A stretch of DNA of 64,000 bases from Cladocopium goreaui (lineage: Eukaryota > Sar > Dinophyceae > Suessiales > Symbiodiniaceae): positions 62,001 to 126,000 of the forward strand of contig CAMXCT020001681.1 in assembly GCA_947184155.2 (NCBI GenBank), written 5' to 3'. Shown one piece after another: positions 51,901-60,832 of the stretch (the first letter of the stretch is position 1; every line of letters starts with the position of its first letter). The position numbers were made by a program, and so were the translations under genes. The notes below the pieces were generated by a model. The model was not told where the DNA came from, did no database searches, and saw only the letters and a program-made list of their open reading frames with translations.

Positions 51901-54643
51901 TCAGCCACTGGACGACAGGGATAACACTCATGCTCCTGGCGATGATGTAATCTTTGTCAAAGCCTCACACAGCCCTATTGACAATATTTTATGTGGCAGT
52001 ACGCAAAGCAGTAGTCTCCTTATTTCCAATAGAGAAATCATCACTGGATGGCCCAGCTCATTTTCCCATGCTGATTGCGACTACTTTACCAAGCTTGCAA
52101 CGTGCTATCACATTAAATTCCCAAGCTACATGTGCTATGCGGTTACTGCACTACGTGTCCTCACCCATGCACCTTGGGATGATAACATGTTTCATGGCCA
52201 CATCAGAGAATTAGTCCTATGCGCTATCGGCAATGGATGGACATGGGCTGACCAGACTGCTACTGTGCAAGGAAGACGAGTAAGCATTGGAGAAGTCTGC
52301 GCTGCTTTTGCCAGCTACCTGAACGTGAATGCCTTCCCGCCTGGGCAAGTTTCTGACCTTGACACCGCTATTATTGCAGCCTGTGATGACTTGTTTCCAG
52401 ACCATAGCGAACGCTTCTTTGCGCAATTTCATGTGCACTGCCTTTCATGTAGCGCATCGGGCAAAGTCTCAGCCGCTCTGTTTGATACAATGTTGAGTAT
52501 TAACCTAGAGAATGATACCATTGATCTTCCAAAAATGATTGCAGATCGAACTCCGCGCCTTGCACTTGACAGAGAGGATATTGGTTTTTCTCACGCCAGC
52601 GACTGTTACAATCAGGACCAACAAAATAATGAAGAAATTGAAGGTTGTTTGATTTTTACCCTCAAAATTACAAGCCCCATTGAGCAACTACCAATTGCCA
52701 CCAAGGCTTTGAATCTCCTTGGACAGCTCCTCAATGTTCCCACCCTCAGTGCCAATCCTGTTTCTCAATCTTTCCTAATCACTGGCATCATTATTGTTCA
52801 AGGAAAGTCGTCACACCACTTCCTTATCATTGAGCGGTGGAACGAAGGACAGGTTCTCGTCTATGACAACCTCCGAGGCCATGCATGGATCCCGGTCGAA
52901 CAACTGAAAGCTACCTCCTTTGTTTGGGGTTTTGTCTTCCGTCGACACGACCATCAGCCTTATTCTTTCCAACCTCCACAGTACAAAGCCATTGCACCTG
53001 CCACACTTCAGTGTGCCAAGCAAGCTCACCGTCCCAAAAAACCAAAGTTAAAACCCAAAAATATCCTCGGCATCAGTGCCAAACGATATCAGGCCCCCAA
53101 CCTTTCAAGAAAGAAATTGGGAAATAACAGTACTTCGGATAAATTAACTGAAGCATTGGATAGCAAGCCAATTGACCCCCCACCACCAAGTGAGAACCCT
53201 CGTCCTGCCGATATTCCGAAACACACTCACCCGACACACAGTTCGGTGGATGATCAACACGGGGCACCCGTGGTTGGTTACCCACCCGGAACCGAACACA
53301 CGTCTCTCCCTCTGCAAAATGAGCCAGCCGGTAATGATCATTGCAGCCACCATGGGGTACCCATGGTTGGAATTGGTCCGCCTTTTCCTCACGATGGTAC
53401 ACCCATTCCACATGCTGACCAGAACAACGATATTGCAGGTGGTACGTCAGAAAGCCACTGTGGGGCACCCACAGTTGGACTGACGGAAGCCCCTCCAAAC
53501 GATAACGGCTCACTATCCCATGCAGACCTTGGCAGCAAAGAGCTTGTTGCTGTCCCTCACCCACATGAAACTGAGGCTTTGACACCAGCCAGTAGTAACG
53601 CAAGTGCCAGGTGTCCAACACATGAGCATGCACCAGCGGAGGCTGTCCGGTCACGCCCCAATGATGGTTGCAAAGAGGTCAACCCATCCTGTGGCTATGC
53701 TGAGAGTCTCCGCCCTCCAGTCAGTGGTGAAAGTGGTGCTTCCCATTGTTCCTCTGCGAAGGAGAAAGATGCATCCCCTCCCAAAAGAGCTAAGTATTCC
53801 CAAGTTCACCCATACGCTATCATTAGCTTATTTGACGGTGTAGGATCAGCTATTCCGGCCATCACTAAAGCTATCGGATGTGCCCCGCGCATCATCATTG
53901 TTGCAGAATGTGACCCCATCCTTAGACAACTCGTTGGTGAACAATTTGCTCTTCGCACTGATGGCGAATGGACCCAATCCAGCAAGGACACTTACACGCT
54001 TTATGCTGACGATGTGCGGCAGCTTCTTCGCAACCAATGTCGAATCCTTAAGGAAGCATTTGCATTAGCTGGGCCACAGTGCCGCTGGTTTGTAATTGCT
54101 GGCTCACCCTGCCAAGATCTCACCCCAGCTGGCCCCCTGAAAGGACTCCTCGGACTCACTGGCCATTGTAGCTCCCTTTTCTACTATGTCCACGTAATCC
54201 TGTGGCTTGTGCAAATGAACTATCCTCTGGAGTACATCCGCTTTCTGCTTGAGAATGCAGGTGCAATGCTTGATATCCATCGTAAAGCAATCCTACGTGC
54301 CCTTGGACTTAACCCTGATTCGTCTCCCGATAGCTTCCGCGTTGACCCCAAGAATACGCATGGCATAAGACGTAACAGATTTTACTTTCGCAACTACCAA
54401 GACTGTGTCAAAGTCTCCAAAACGGTTGTCCTAGAACTGAGTGACATAGAGGGGCCTTTAGTAGACTTTAATGGTCATCCGATTCCTTTTGGACCACTCC
54501 TACGAGTCAGGTCAGTCCTGGGAACAACGTGTATCAGCTATCTTGGACGGCATATCAACCAATTTCTCTTATATGGGACTACCTTTTCTGGGGGGATAAA
54601 GCTCAATTTCAACTCAAAGCCAATATGCATTCCAGTGATATAA
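48980..54643 (+). CDS. LINE-A ORF1: USP-like protease region plus DNMT3-like methyltransferase
   Basis: 1,887 codons from ATG 48980. Residues 1-680 are unrecognised but folded-looking. About 690-990 is Pro/Asn/His-rich and disordered. About 1040-1310 resembles a ubiquitin-specific protease: Cys box YMCYAVTALRVL (C1052), a CxxC pair (HCLSC), His box SSHHFLIIERW (H1279/H1280) and VLVYDN (D1296). About 1425-1520 holds three GAPVVG-type repeats. From 1612 comes a C5-methyltransferase: motif I ISLFDGVGSA (D1619), AECD, motif IV AGSPCQDLTPAGP with catalytic C1711, motif VI LLENAGAM (E1758), motif VIII region RRNRFYFRN (R1800). Catalytic residues are all present. The RNRFYFRN and SPCQDL patterns are closest to DNMT3. 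The frame leaves the domain at a run of six Gs (54590-54595); motif X is found in the next frame. Confidence 0.85.
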   Translation: MNCNPHDTIEQHAIELVSSLGKEHLFVANCPSDIDSNRYSGTVITYEEAFDHSDTGVGLCLLLPKAYVLQKFIDICLNKDISVHFVFTCSSSTSEFEASAWLYNLLNDKVQHVGFMQNLGVTFCSANNQEKYLIACQVEPYAEHCHVSWSRPCRTLEYVFPRTVVERHQTISELQSLSAVNSIDFRRPNGCHRISDKIDVTSLTVQIANDCLADIELVEKVLQPTVDAAWSHGLAECQIKHFFPWNDSEFQKHFPHGITMSVLDLKAFPNTVLNEILVQLANLKVRYHFMNYRRLAIFGSPSLVINLHLALLPFDVHLPIGPKQGAFTVHMLRSEPHCTQTAHDYNHFQVKFGKIGSFQYAPAQILWAEIPSSVCTEDQLDQPNQSPLVQLLRREVGAVNFSIRWCQVDRSQQKCLCFDVEIKHEDSLPLSLDCDPGQVVIQHQCPSAEDFRADVSLTEVETRRDHWNKVIAQQMIPKEGRISHLSFEPNKKQSARRYYDLRTAVIDSMQDFTNIIAIASQPPAWFFSPKELHMPLMECLQKVNFCDNSFIQEPFVTNPDTVKIDLLHHEFIKHRDHQKWLFYHIVLGPEQCFHLKSIHLERDEWKVRYYDELIIRTFEPSSIFVTLPPGISISQVVDKTQCCHLREAYACTVPSQRTPDVGTTHAGLKGQYTTVTLTAHFPNGHGMNSTKNVPSHGQSSSTPTGNRPTYRPPHKPRPGRGSPNTSPEGDIEMQPAPTSHSEHPEPPKTHVQASIGEHSEDVPMECVATALDPADDNTHSPDKESQRHDNTPHGHNPLASDNNLAMANLDQNHPHEPGQHAQDSNTSNLSSPNIKHLHLNTGTPTNHEDVANVGYSRLCDTPQSTAQAHCVSKATVQPLLLDCTTQRKDATDKPIRTHSIPQITGPLNSPACIANDPTPEQQDHSDNLTSKVGLPAQKSRQTSKQASRSKAEHRSVPNQPPETVLDLLAQKAAYQPLDDRDNTHAPGDDVIFVKASHSPIDNILCGSTQSSSLLISNREIITGWPSSFSHADCDYFTKLATCYHIKFPSYMCYAVTALRVLTHAPWDDNMFHGHIRELVLCAIGNGWTWADQTATVQGRRVSIGEVCAAFASYLNVNAFPPGQVSDLDTAIIAACDDLFPDHSERFFAQFHVHCLSCSASGKVSAALFDTMLSINLENDTIDLPKMIADRTPRLALDREDIGFSHASDCYNQDQQNNEEIEGCLIFTLKITSPIEQLPIATKALNLLGQLLNVPTLSANPVSQSFLITGIIIVQGKSSHHFLIIERWNEGQVLVYDNLRGHAWIPVEQLKATSFVWGFVFRRHDHQPYSFQPPQYKAIAPATLQCAKQAHRPKKPKLKPKNILGISAKRYQAPNLSRKKLGNNSTSDKLTEALDSKPIDPPPPSENPRPADIPKHTHPTHSSVDDQHGAPVVGYPPGTEHTSLPLQNEPAGNDHCSHHGVPMVGIGPPFPHDGTPIPHADQNNDIAGGTSESHCGAPTVGLTEAPPNDNGSLSHADLGSKELVAVPHPHETEALTPASSNASARCPTHEHAPAEAVRSRPNDGCKEVNPSCGYAESLRPPVSGESGASHCSSAKEKDASPPKRAKYSQVHPYAIISLFDGVGSAIPAITKAIGCAPRIIIVAECDPILRQLVGEQFALRTDGEWTQSSKDTYTLYADDVRQLLRNQCRILKEAFALAGPQCRWFVIAGSPCQDLTPAGPLKGLLGLTGHCSSLFYYVHVILWLVQMNYPLEYIRFLLENAGAMLDIHRKAILRALGLNPDSSPDSFRVDPKNTHGIRRNRFYFRNYQDCVKVSKTVVLELSDIEGPLVDFNGHPIPFGPLLRVRSVLGTTCISYLGRHINQFLLYGTTFSGGIKLNFNSKPICIPVI

Positions 54644-55257
54644 TTCCTGCCCTTGACTTTGAGCAATCTCTGCCGCCACATTATCTGCGTGCATGGAATC
54701 GATTCCTGCAGTCTCTCCGCCAAAAAAATGTGAGCACCATCGACAGAGATCGGCTTGTCCGTGCTATCCTGCCAATATTCCATCATCCCCACATCAAAGC
54801 ACCCATGAGAATCTTGCTCTGTGAGGAGGTCGAAAAACTAGCTGGATTACACAACCATTTTGACCGGGTACATGCTCATCGCTCGCTGCTCACTGAACTT
54901 ACAGTTAGAAACTATTGCGGCAATAGCTTTCATCCAGAGTATATTCAGGCAGCTGTAGGACACCCTGAGCGTCTACGCGACTGGCTTACTGAACCTGCTG
55001 AAGCAGCAACCAAGCATGCATGGTCTGGAGTCGTTCACCCGAAGCAAGCTCGTGCTCAATATCAAGCCTTGCGTGAACAAGTACAAACCCTGGCACGAGA
55101 ACAACGTATCCGTGATTTCTCCTCCAAGCAAATTGGTCTTGACCCAATGCCGGAACTTCCAATTCATGCACTTGAAGGTCCCTTGACCCCAGTCATGCCA
55201 ACTGTACTTCCTAAGCAACTGTTGCCCACTACCCGGAAATTCACCCTGCTGATCTAG
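54529..55257 (+). CDS. LINE-A: DNMT C-terminal part in -1 frame
   Basis: This frame overlaps the end of ORF1, is shifted by -1, and has only a GTG at its start, so it is probably not a separate gene. It includes YCGNSFHPEYIQAAVGHPER, which fits the GNS-x-P of C5-methyltransferase motif X, and before it the part (LPPHYLRAWNRFLQSL) expected between target-recognition region and motif X. After the domain comes a helical stretch (QYQALREQVQTLAREQRIRD). Shifting at the G6 run would join motifs I-VIII to motif X. Whether this is a deletion in this copy, an assembly error, or real frameshifting cannot be told here. Confidence 0.6.
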   Translation: MYQLSWTAYQPISLIWDYLFWGDKAQFQLKANMHSSDIIPALDFEQSLPPHYLRAWNRFLQSLRQKNVSTIDRDRLVRAILPIFHHPHIKAPMRILLCEEVEKLAGLHNHFDRVHAHRSLLTELTVRNYCGNSFHPEYIQAAVGHPERLRDWLTEPAEAATKHAWSGVVHPKQARAQYQALREQVQTLAREQRIRDFSSKQIGLDPMPELPIHALEGPLTPVMPTVLPKQLLPTTRKFTLLI

Positions 55258-56216
55258 GTATCATGGACAACAGACCACCATCGCAGCTTTCGCCAACTGC
55301 AATTCAGCTCCTTCAGGACAAACAGATGCAAAGTATCCTCGTAGGAATGAGGTTTTTCGGAGCAGGAATTGGGAGAGCAGACGATCTGCTACAATTCTTC
55401 TTTGGTCATAATCATGATGCTGTAGTTGAACGCCATTGTCCACAGGCCAAGGAATGGATCTCCCACAAACTTAAATCTGCTGGACAGTGCACCTCCACCA
55501 TGGCGCAAATTTTGCTTTGGTTGTATTCCTTGTTACATCACGAGAAAGTTTCTGTTCATTTTGTTCATATTGCTGACTGGGAAGATCAAGCACATATTGC
55601 TACCTTCGGGGACGCCCCTGCCAAATGGACGGTCTACTGTGTTCAATTTCCACGCTCACGTACCTTTCGCCTTGACACAGCTGCGTGGAATTGTCATACC
55701 CGGGTTGACATCCCCTGGCAGCAACTGCCTCACCCAGTGGTTTTCCCGGCTACACCTATCCCGTTCCACTGCACCAACCCCAACTGCATCTGGTTTGCTG
55801 TTCCTTATGGACCTAAAGGACAATATCTGATCTGCCATAGATTTATTGGCACATTCTTATATAACCAGTGCATTGGTTGCTTTTTGTCTCGTTTTGTCGA
55901 ACAGGCCTCCTGCAATATCCATACGGCAGCTAGTTCTTACCCTGAACTCCATGGTTGTATGTTTATTGACAATGAAGGTAATGTCGCCGTTGCTGCTGCG
56001 CACGACTGGAAGCTTGATGACACTACAGGATACCAAACCTGCCTGATCAAAGCATCTATTGACTGCCGTGTTTTCAAGTACCCAGAGCATAGTGACACCC
56101 TCCCACATATTAATCCCATTGGGAAAATCAGTCAGGAACTCGCATGCAACTGGAACATAAATGATACTCCCCCAGATGTTGCCTTTTTTGTTTGTTCCCT
56201 GATCGAGTGTCACTAG
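55215..56216 (+). CDS. LINE-A connecting ORF, unknown function
   Basis: Open from 55215, with its first ATG at 55263 six bases after the previous stop; 317 codons from that ATG. It is again -1 relative to the frame before it. Folded-looking, with many Trp, Cys and His (STMAQILLWLYSLLHHE, FHCTNPNCIWFAVPYGP, YNQCIGCFLSRF). The CTNPNC and CIGC pairs could be metal ligands. I do not recognise a family. The upstream part of the frame (YPEIHPADLGIMDN) is coding-like before the ATG, suggesting it is a fragment of one continuous ancestral ORF. Confidence 0.5.
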   Translation, partial: ATVAHYPEIHPADLGIMDNRPPSQLSPTAIQLLQDKQMQSILVGMRFFGAGIGRADDLLQFFFGHNHDAVVERHCPQAKEWISHKLKSAGQCTSTMAQILLWLYSLLHHEKVSVHFVHIADWEDQAHIATFGDAPAKWTVYCVQFPRSRTFRLDTAAWNCHTRVDIPWQQLPHPVVFPATPIPFHCTNPNCIWFAVPYGPKGQYLICHRFIGTFLYNQCIGCFLSRFVEQASCNIHTAASSYPELHGCMFIDNEGNVAVAAAHDWKLDDTTGYQTCLIKASIDCRVFKYPEHSDTLPHINPIGKISQELACNWNINDTPPDVAFFVCSLIECH

Positions 56217-59200
56217 TAACAATGCAGCACCTCGGGACAGTTGCGAAACCTCTGCTGCTCGAATTTCGCAACGCGTGGTCCCGGCAAATTCGAGCCTTGT
56301 ATTCACTCCAATTTATGACCAAATGTCCGAAAAACCTACACTGCCTGCAGTCACTCTCTTTTTTGCCGCATGTACTCCAGATCCCCGCACCGTGGCCAAT
56401 ATTAGATATCCAGACAGTGGCTTATAAGTGTGGCATCCGCAGTGAATGTTTTACCCACTCTCGACAACTCCTTGCACAATCACTGGCCAACTCTTCTGAG
56501 TTTAGCCTCCTTTGTGCTGATGTCCTCAAATATCGTCTCGAAAAGAAACAAGATTGCTGTACTGCCCTCAGACAGTTAACCACATGGAATGTATCAGGTT
56601 GGAGAACGTTACAATGGACTAACCCTAAGACGCAAGCCATTCTCCGCCGGGCTCGGCACGGCATTGTCTGCCTCCAAGAAACCAGATGGACTGCGAGTAC
56701 TGCTACCAACTTTCTCCAAACCTATCCAGGCTTTAATATTGCGCACTCCCCATCGATCGCAACAGAAAACGGAGGCCTGTCGGGAGGAGTCGCCATATTG
56801 ATTCCATGCTCCTTTAGACTACTACAAGAAATTGTTATCGCGCCTGGCAAACTCATTGCTGCACAAGTCCAGACCAGAACCGATTGCTTTTGGGTAATTT
56901 CGGCATATTGTCATCCTAGCAGCGCTAAAGAAGACTGTGAAACGCTTGCCAGATGGCTATCTGATCATCAGGACCATCCTGACCCCTTCTTCATCGTCGG
57001 AGACTTTAATCATGGTCATCACCTTTCCCTTGATGCCTGGCACCGTATTTTAAGTTGTGCTCAAGGAGATGATATTGTCAAAGATGAACCGACCTTCTGG
57101 GGCCCAAATGGCTCGTCGGCAATCGACAAAGTCATTCTACCGACCGAATACATGAATCGTGGGCTAATCCAACATCAGGTGTTCTATGATCGTCTTTTTG
57201 AGTCTGCTGGGCATGCATGCATATCCATCCAATTGCGCCACAGGCCGCCAGTGTCGAGCAGTTCAGACCTGCCTCTACATATGACCATACCAGCAAGTGT
57301 TTTTCAACCGGGTAAGGACCGACATGACACCCGACAAGTGTGGCCATCACTCCAATCGCTGGTTCGCCGACTTTGCTTAGTCTCCCAGCCCACATTTGAA
57401 TCCCTTCAGGCATTATTATGGCAATGGTGGATGTCACTCCCCAAGCGGCCCCGAGACTTCAACACTCTAAGGAAGCATCTCCAATCTGATAGACCACTTC
57501 TCAACATCTCTAAACGGTTGCTACGAGAGCTTCTGTCGGCCCTTCCAGGCTTCCGCCCTGCCCTAGAAGAATATTGCCAAACATCCACGGTAATCACGGT
57601 TCCTCGTACCTTCCTTTGGAAGTGTTTCGAGCTCCTTGATCTGCAGCTACAACAACAGCATCTTATCACTAGGAATAGAGAGGAAACTACCCGCAGTCGT
57701 GGCCTGGGCACTAATGCCCCTCTGTGGCAGAGATTACGAGCTAGCTGCCCGCGAACTGTCTTTTATAATGGTCCTATTCTGGACGGTGCGGGCAACCAGT
57801 GCCAGACTGACCTGGACCTGTCGGCAGCCATGCTCGCCACTCGCAAGTTCTGGTTCCAACCGCCTGTCAAATATGATCCTGAGTGGACAGATTACCTGGA
57901 GCAGTATAAAGCACAAGCCCAGCCCTGGCCACATGTTCCCCCACCGGGCGCGGAAGACCTCATCAGAACTGTCCTTGCCACCAATGATTCCTCCCCAGGT
58001 CCAGACGGAATACCCTATGCAGCATGGCGACTCCACCCTGGAGTGTCATCTGATGCGATGATTACACATCTCAATGATATCTGTAGATCCGCAGTCCCTC
58101 CCCCTTGCTCAGTCCAAGCATGGATCCCCAAAGCCAAAATGGGCCCCACTGCTGACAATTTCCGTCCATTGGGCATGCCATCGACATTTGAGAGAGTCAT
58201 AGACGGAAGCATCGCGACAGTCATGACCAGAGCCATTGCTCCGCTCCTCCACCCCTCTCAAACGGTGTTAAATGTCTTTCGCGAACCGCAAAGTGCTGTC
58301 CAATCCGTTCAAGCTGTTCTAGACCAAGATGCACCATGCGCATGCCTGTCATTAGACCTTTCCAAAGCATTCGAGCGGATTAACCCCCACTGGATCTTGC
58401 AAATTTTATCAGCATGTAAAGCCCCCTGGTGGATCATCATGTATACCCGACACATCCTCCTTTTTCGAAGATGCAGGCACAAAGTTCAAGGCAAGTTGTT
58501 ACCCTCAAAAATGATTGTCACAGGCGTTGACATGGGTCGATCTTTTTCAGTCCTGCTTTTTTGCGTTGCCATGGATCCAGTTCTGACCTACCTTAACCGA
58601 ATCCCCGGCATGCTAACAGTTCAAGGATATGTTGATGACACCACAATGGTGGGAGATACTGCAGCAGGCATGCAATGGCTCTCGGATGCCTGGCAAGCCT
58701 GCGTACGTTTGAAATCGGCTGGCATCCAAATAGATGAACATCACTGCTGGCGAACCAGTGGGATCAATATGCATGCAGCTAGCTCTGGTCAGATCGACCA
58801 ATACCCTCCATTAAACTGGACACAAAGTTTACCAGGACATGCCACATTGCGGCAAGCCTTGGTTCGCAGAGCAGGTTATAGCACCACCACCATAGTGTGC
58901 CGAGCAAATCTGTTTGTGTGTCTTACCCCAGCAGAGGTTGATTTAATTTTAACCGGAGGACATCTAGCTAAAATTGACCCACTCTTCCTGGCACAGTGTA
59001 GTTGTTCCAACAAGTGCAGTGTACTGGTTAATCACCCTGCCTCCCATAGTACTCTGAATGCGCTTGAACGTTCCGACTGGGGAGCCCACCTCATTGAGGG
59101 AAAAACTACAGCGCTGGGTCTGCTCCTGTATGGTAAATATACCCGTAGTCATCAAGGGTGGACCCCAGTAGAGGAACTTATAGGCACACATGCCATTAAC

Positions 59201-60832
59201 CCCAAAGCCATGTCCAAAGCTAACCATCGGCTTGCCCTCTTCGCCACACCTGCTCATTCTGTAGTGCAAAGAAGCCTTGCCAATAACTGTTTTATTCTGT
59301 CCCTTAATATTTACCAGAGCACATACTTTGGCTTCACTCCGGACGACATCAATTTATACCAACAACGCTCTGCGAAACTTATTCTTGGCAGACCATGGCT
59401 GGCCGCACGGTACCTCCCACACATATTTCGGTGGTTAGGTATTGCTCCTGCACTAGACCCAGCGGTCACGCTCACCGCAGCGTGCTTGGGTTATTGGCTT
59501 AGACAGAATGGCTCTACCGCCTTTCTCTCACCGGGGTACCCGGATGTAGGGACAAGGCAAGGAGCGGTTGTCCAACGCATTTTCCGCACATGGATTCCCC
59601 TGCTTGGAATTGACACAGTCGGCAACTTGTTAAGCATAATTGCAGGACACAATACCAGGAAACAACACTTCCAATTCCTCCGCCAGCTTAAACTCAGACT
59701 TCACGAAGCCATCCAAGTGCATGCGCTGCAATATCTACAGTCTAGAGTTAGCTTGCAGCTTCTACCAGGCGGGGTATCATGGGCTTGGTTGACCCATTTA
59801 GCCACAGTGCCTAAACTTGCTGTTAATGGAGTTGCACGCTTTGCTGTCTTGCGGTGGGCGGTGAATGAGGATGACGATGAATGCCTGAGGCTTCGACTTG
59901 CAGGCTCACTGCAGGCTGAGCAGCCATGCCAACTCTGTGGAATTCCTACCCGGCTGTACCCACGTGGACTCAATTTTGCACCAGCTTGTGAGAAATGCTG
60001 CCATGACCATAATATTAACGCTACCACTCTGTACAGCGGTGAGAGATGGGGGATCCCGACCGCATCCCCCTGGCATGCCATCGCAGAATCTGTTCGGGGA
60101 TCTTTTCATATTCCTGCCTCATGGCGTGACTGTGCACGAGATCTAGCCCCCTGTGTAGCGTGCGGACATGGAGACAATTCCTCTCAACATTGGGCTCGTT
60201 TCTGCATAGTGCCTGTACTAGTTGCCAACGTCTTGTCACCTTCCCCCAATCCAGTGAAATCGTTGGATCAACTAGCCCGAGTCAACACAGCTGGATGCGT
60301 GATCGCGAGCCACATTCTGCATCAGTTCCGCCGACTCTTGCTTGAGCATGGAGGCATGCAACATGCGCCATCTTCAGTTCCCCTGAGCGTCCCTGAATGG
60401 CTAACCCGCCTACATGACAATGCTCTACAAGCAATCCCAACTCGTTTCCTCCCGGAACTTGTCTCTCCCGTCAGACCCCAGAGAGCAGGCGCCGACAACC
60501 CAAACCATCCTTGCTACATGCAAACCACCGCCAACGAAGCAGTTACTCTCCACTCTGCAGCGCTTCCTGATCTAGTTTGCACAGCTACTATACTCATCGC
60601 CCCGGATCAGCCTATCGCTGTGCTCCCCCTTGGACATCCATGGCTTAGCCTCATTGCCCCAGCTCGAGCCCGGATTGCTGGATTCCGCCCTAATGCTAAA
60701 ATTGTACCAGCCTGCCCCAACTCGCCTGATTCCTTCTGTACTGTGACAGCCCTTCAACCCATTAGTCCCAATGAGTTGATCTTAGCAATCCCTCCCGGTG
60801 ATACATATCCGAACCCTCGATACAGATCGTAG
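56165..60832 (+). CDS. LINE-A ORF2: AP endonuclease and reverse transcriptase
   Basis: Open from 56165; residues numbered from 56192 (a TTG; first ATG at 56222). Endonuclease: TTWNVSGW (N133), CLQETRW (E163), VGDFNHGHH (D271), SAIDKVI; these nick target DNA in AP-type LINEs. RT: DGIPYAAWRLHPG, PLGMPSTFERVID, LSLDLSKAFERI (D722), QGYVDDTTMVGD (YVDD 813-816). After RT: a zinc finger (PCQLC...ACEKCC) and a zf-RVT-like knuckle (CVACGHGDNSSQHWARFC). The frame ends at 60832, right before the RNase H Asp, because one base is missing compared with LINE-B (60,781-60,830). All catalytic residues seen are intact. This is the RT that would mobilise the element by target-primed reverse transcription. Confidence 0.9.
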   Translation, partial: YSPRCCLFCLFPDRVSLVTMQHLGTVAKPLLLEFRNAWSRQIRALYSLQFMTKCPKNLHCLQSLSFLPHVLQIPAPWPILDIQTVAYKCGIRSECFTHSRQLLAQSLANSSEFSLLCADVLKYRLEKKQDCCTALRQLTTWNVSGWRTLQWTNPKTQAILRRARHGIVCLQETRWTASTATNFLQTYPGFNIAHSPSIATENGGLSGGVAILIPCSFRLLQEIVIAPGKLIAAQVQTRTDCFWVISAYCHPSSAKEDCETLARWLSDHQDHPDPFFIVGDFNHGHHLSLDAWHRILSCAQGDDIVKDEPTFWGPNGSSAIDKVILPTEYMNRGLIQHQVFYDRLFESAGHACISIQLRHRPPVSSSSDLPLHMTIPASVFQPGKDRHDTRQVWPSLQSLVRRLCLVSQPTFESLQALLWQWWMSLPKRPRDFNTLRKHLQSDRPLLNISKRLLRELLSALPGFRPALEEYCQTSTVITVPRTFLWKCFELLDLQLQQQHLITRNREETTRSRGLGTNAPLWQRLRASCPRTVFYNGPILDGAGNQCQTDLDLSAAMLATRKFWFQPPVKYDPEWTDYLEQYKAQAQPWPHVPPPGAEDLIRTVLATNDSSPGPDGIPYAAWRLHPGVSSDAMITHLNDICRSAVPPPCSVQAWIPKAKMGPTADNFRPLGMPSTFERVIDGSIATVMTRAIAPLLHPSQTVLNVFREPQSAVQSVQAVLDQDAPCACLSLDLSKAFERINPHWILQILSACKAPWWIIMYTRHILLFRRCRHKVQGKLLPSKMIVTGVDMGRSFSVLLFCVAMDPVLTYLNRIPGMLTVQGYVDDTTMVGDTAAGMQWLSDAWQACVRLKSAGIQIDEHHCWRTSGINMHAASSGQIDQYPPLNWTQSLPGHATLRQALVRRAGYSTTTIVCRANLFVCLTPAEVDLILTGGHLAKIDPLFLAQCSCSNKCSVLVNHPASHSTLNALERSDWGAHLIEGKTTALGLLLYGKYTRSHQGWTPVEELIGTHAINPKAMSKANHRLALFATPAHSVVQRSLANNCFILSLNIYQSTYFGFTPDDINLYQQRSAKLILGRPWLAARYLPHIFRWLGIAPALDPAVTLTAACLGYWLRQNGSTAFLSPGYPDVGTRQGAVVQRIFRTWIPLLGIDTVGNLLSIIAGHNTRKQHFQFLRQLKLRLHEAIQVHALQYLQSRVSLQLLPGGVSWAWLTHLATVPKLAVNGVARFAVLRWAVNEDDDECLRLRLAGSLQAEQPCQLCGIPTRLYPRGLNFAPACEKCCHDHNINATTLYSGERWGIPTASPWHAIAESVRGSFHIPASWRDCARDLAPCVACGHGDNSSQHWARFCIVPVLVANVLSPSPNPVKSLDQLARVNTAGCVIASHILHQFRRLLLEHGGMQHAPSSVPLSVPEWLTRLHDNALQAIPTRFLPELVSPVRPQRAGADNPNHPCYMQTTANEAVTLHSAALPDLVCTATILIAPDQPIAVLPLGHPWLSLIAPARARIAGFRPNAKIVPACPNSPDSFCTVTALQPISPNELILAIPPGDTYPNPRYRS

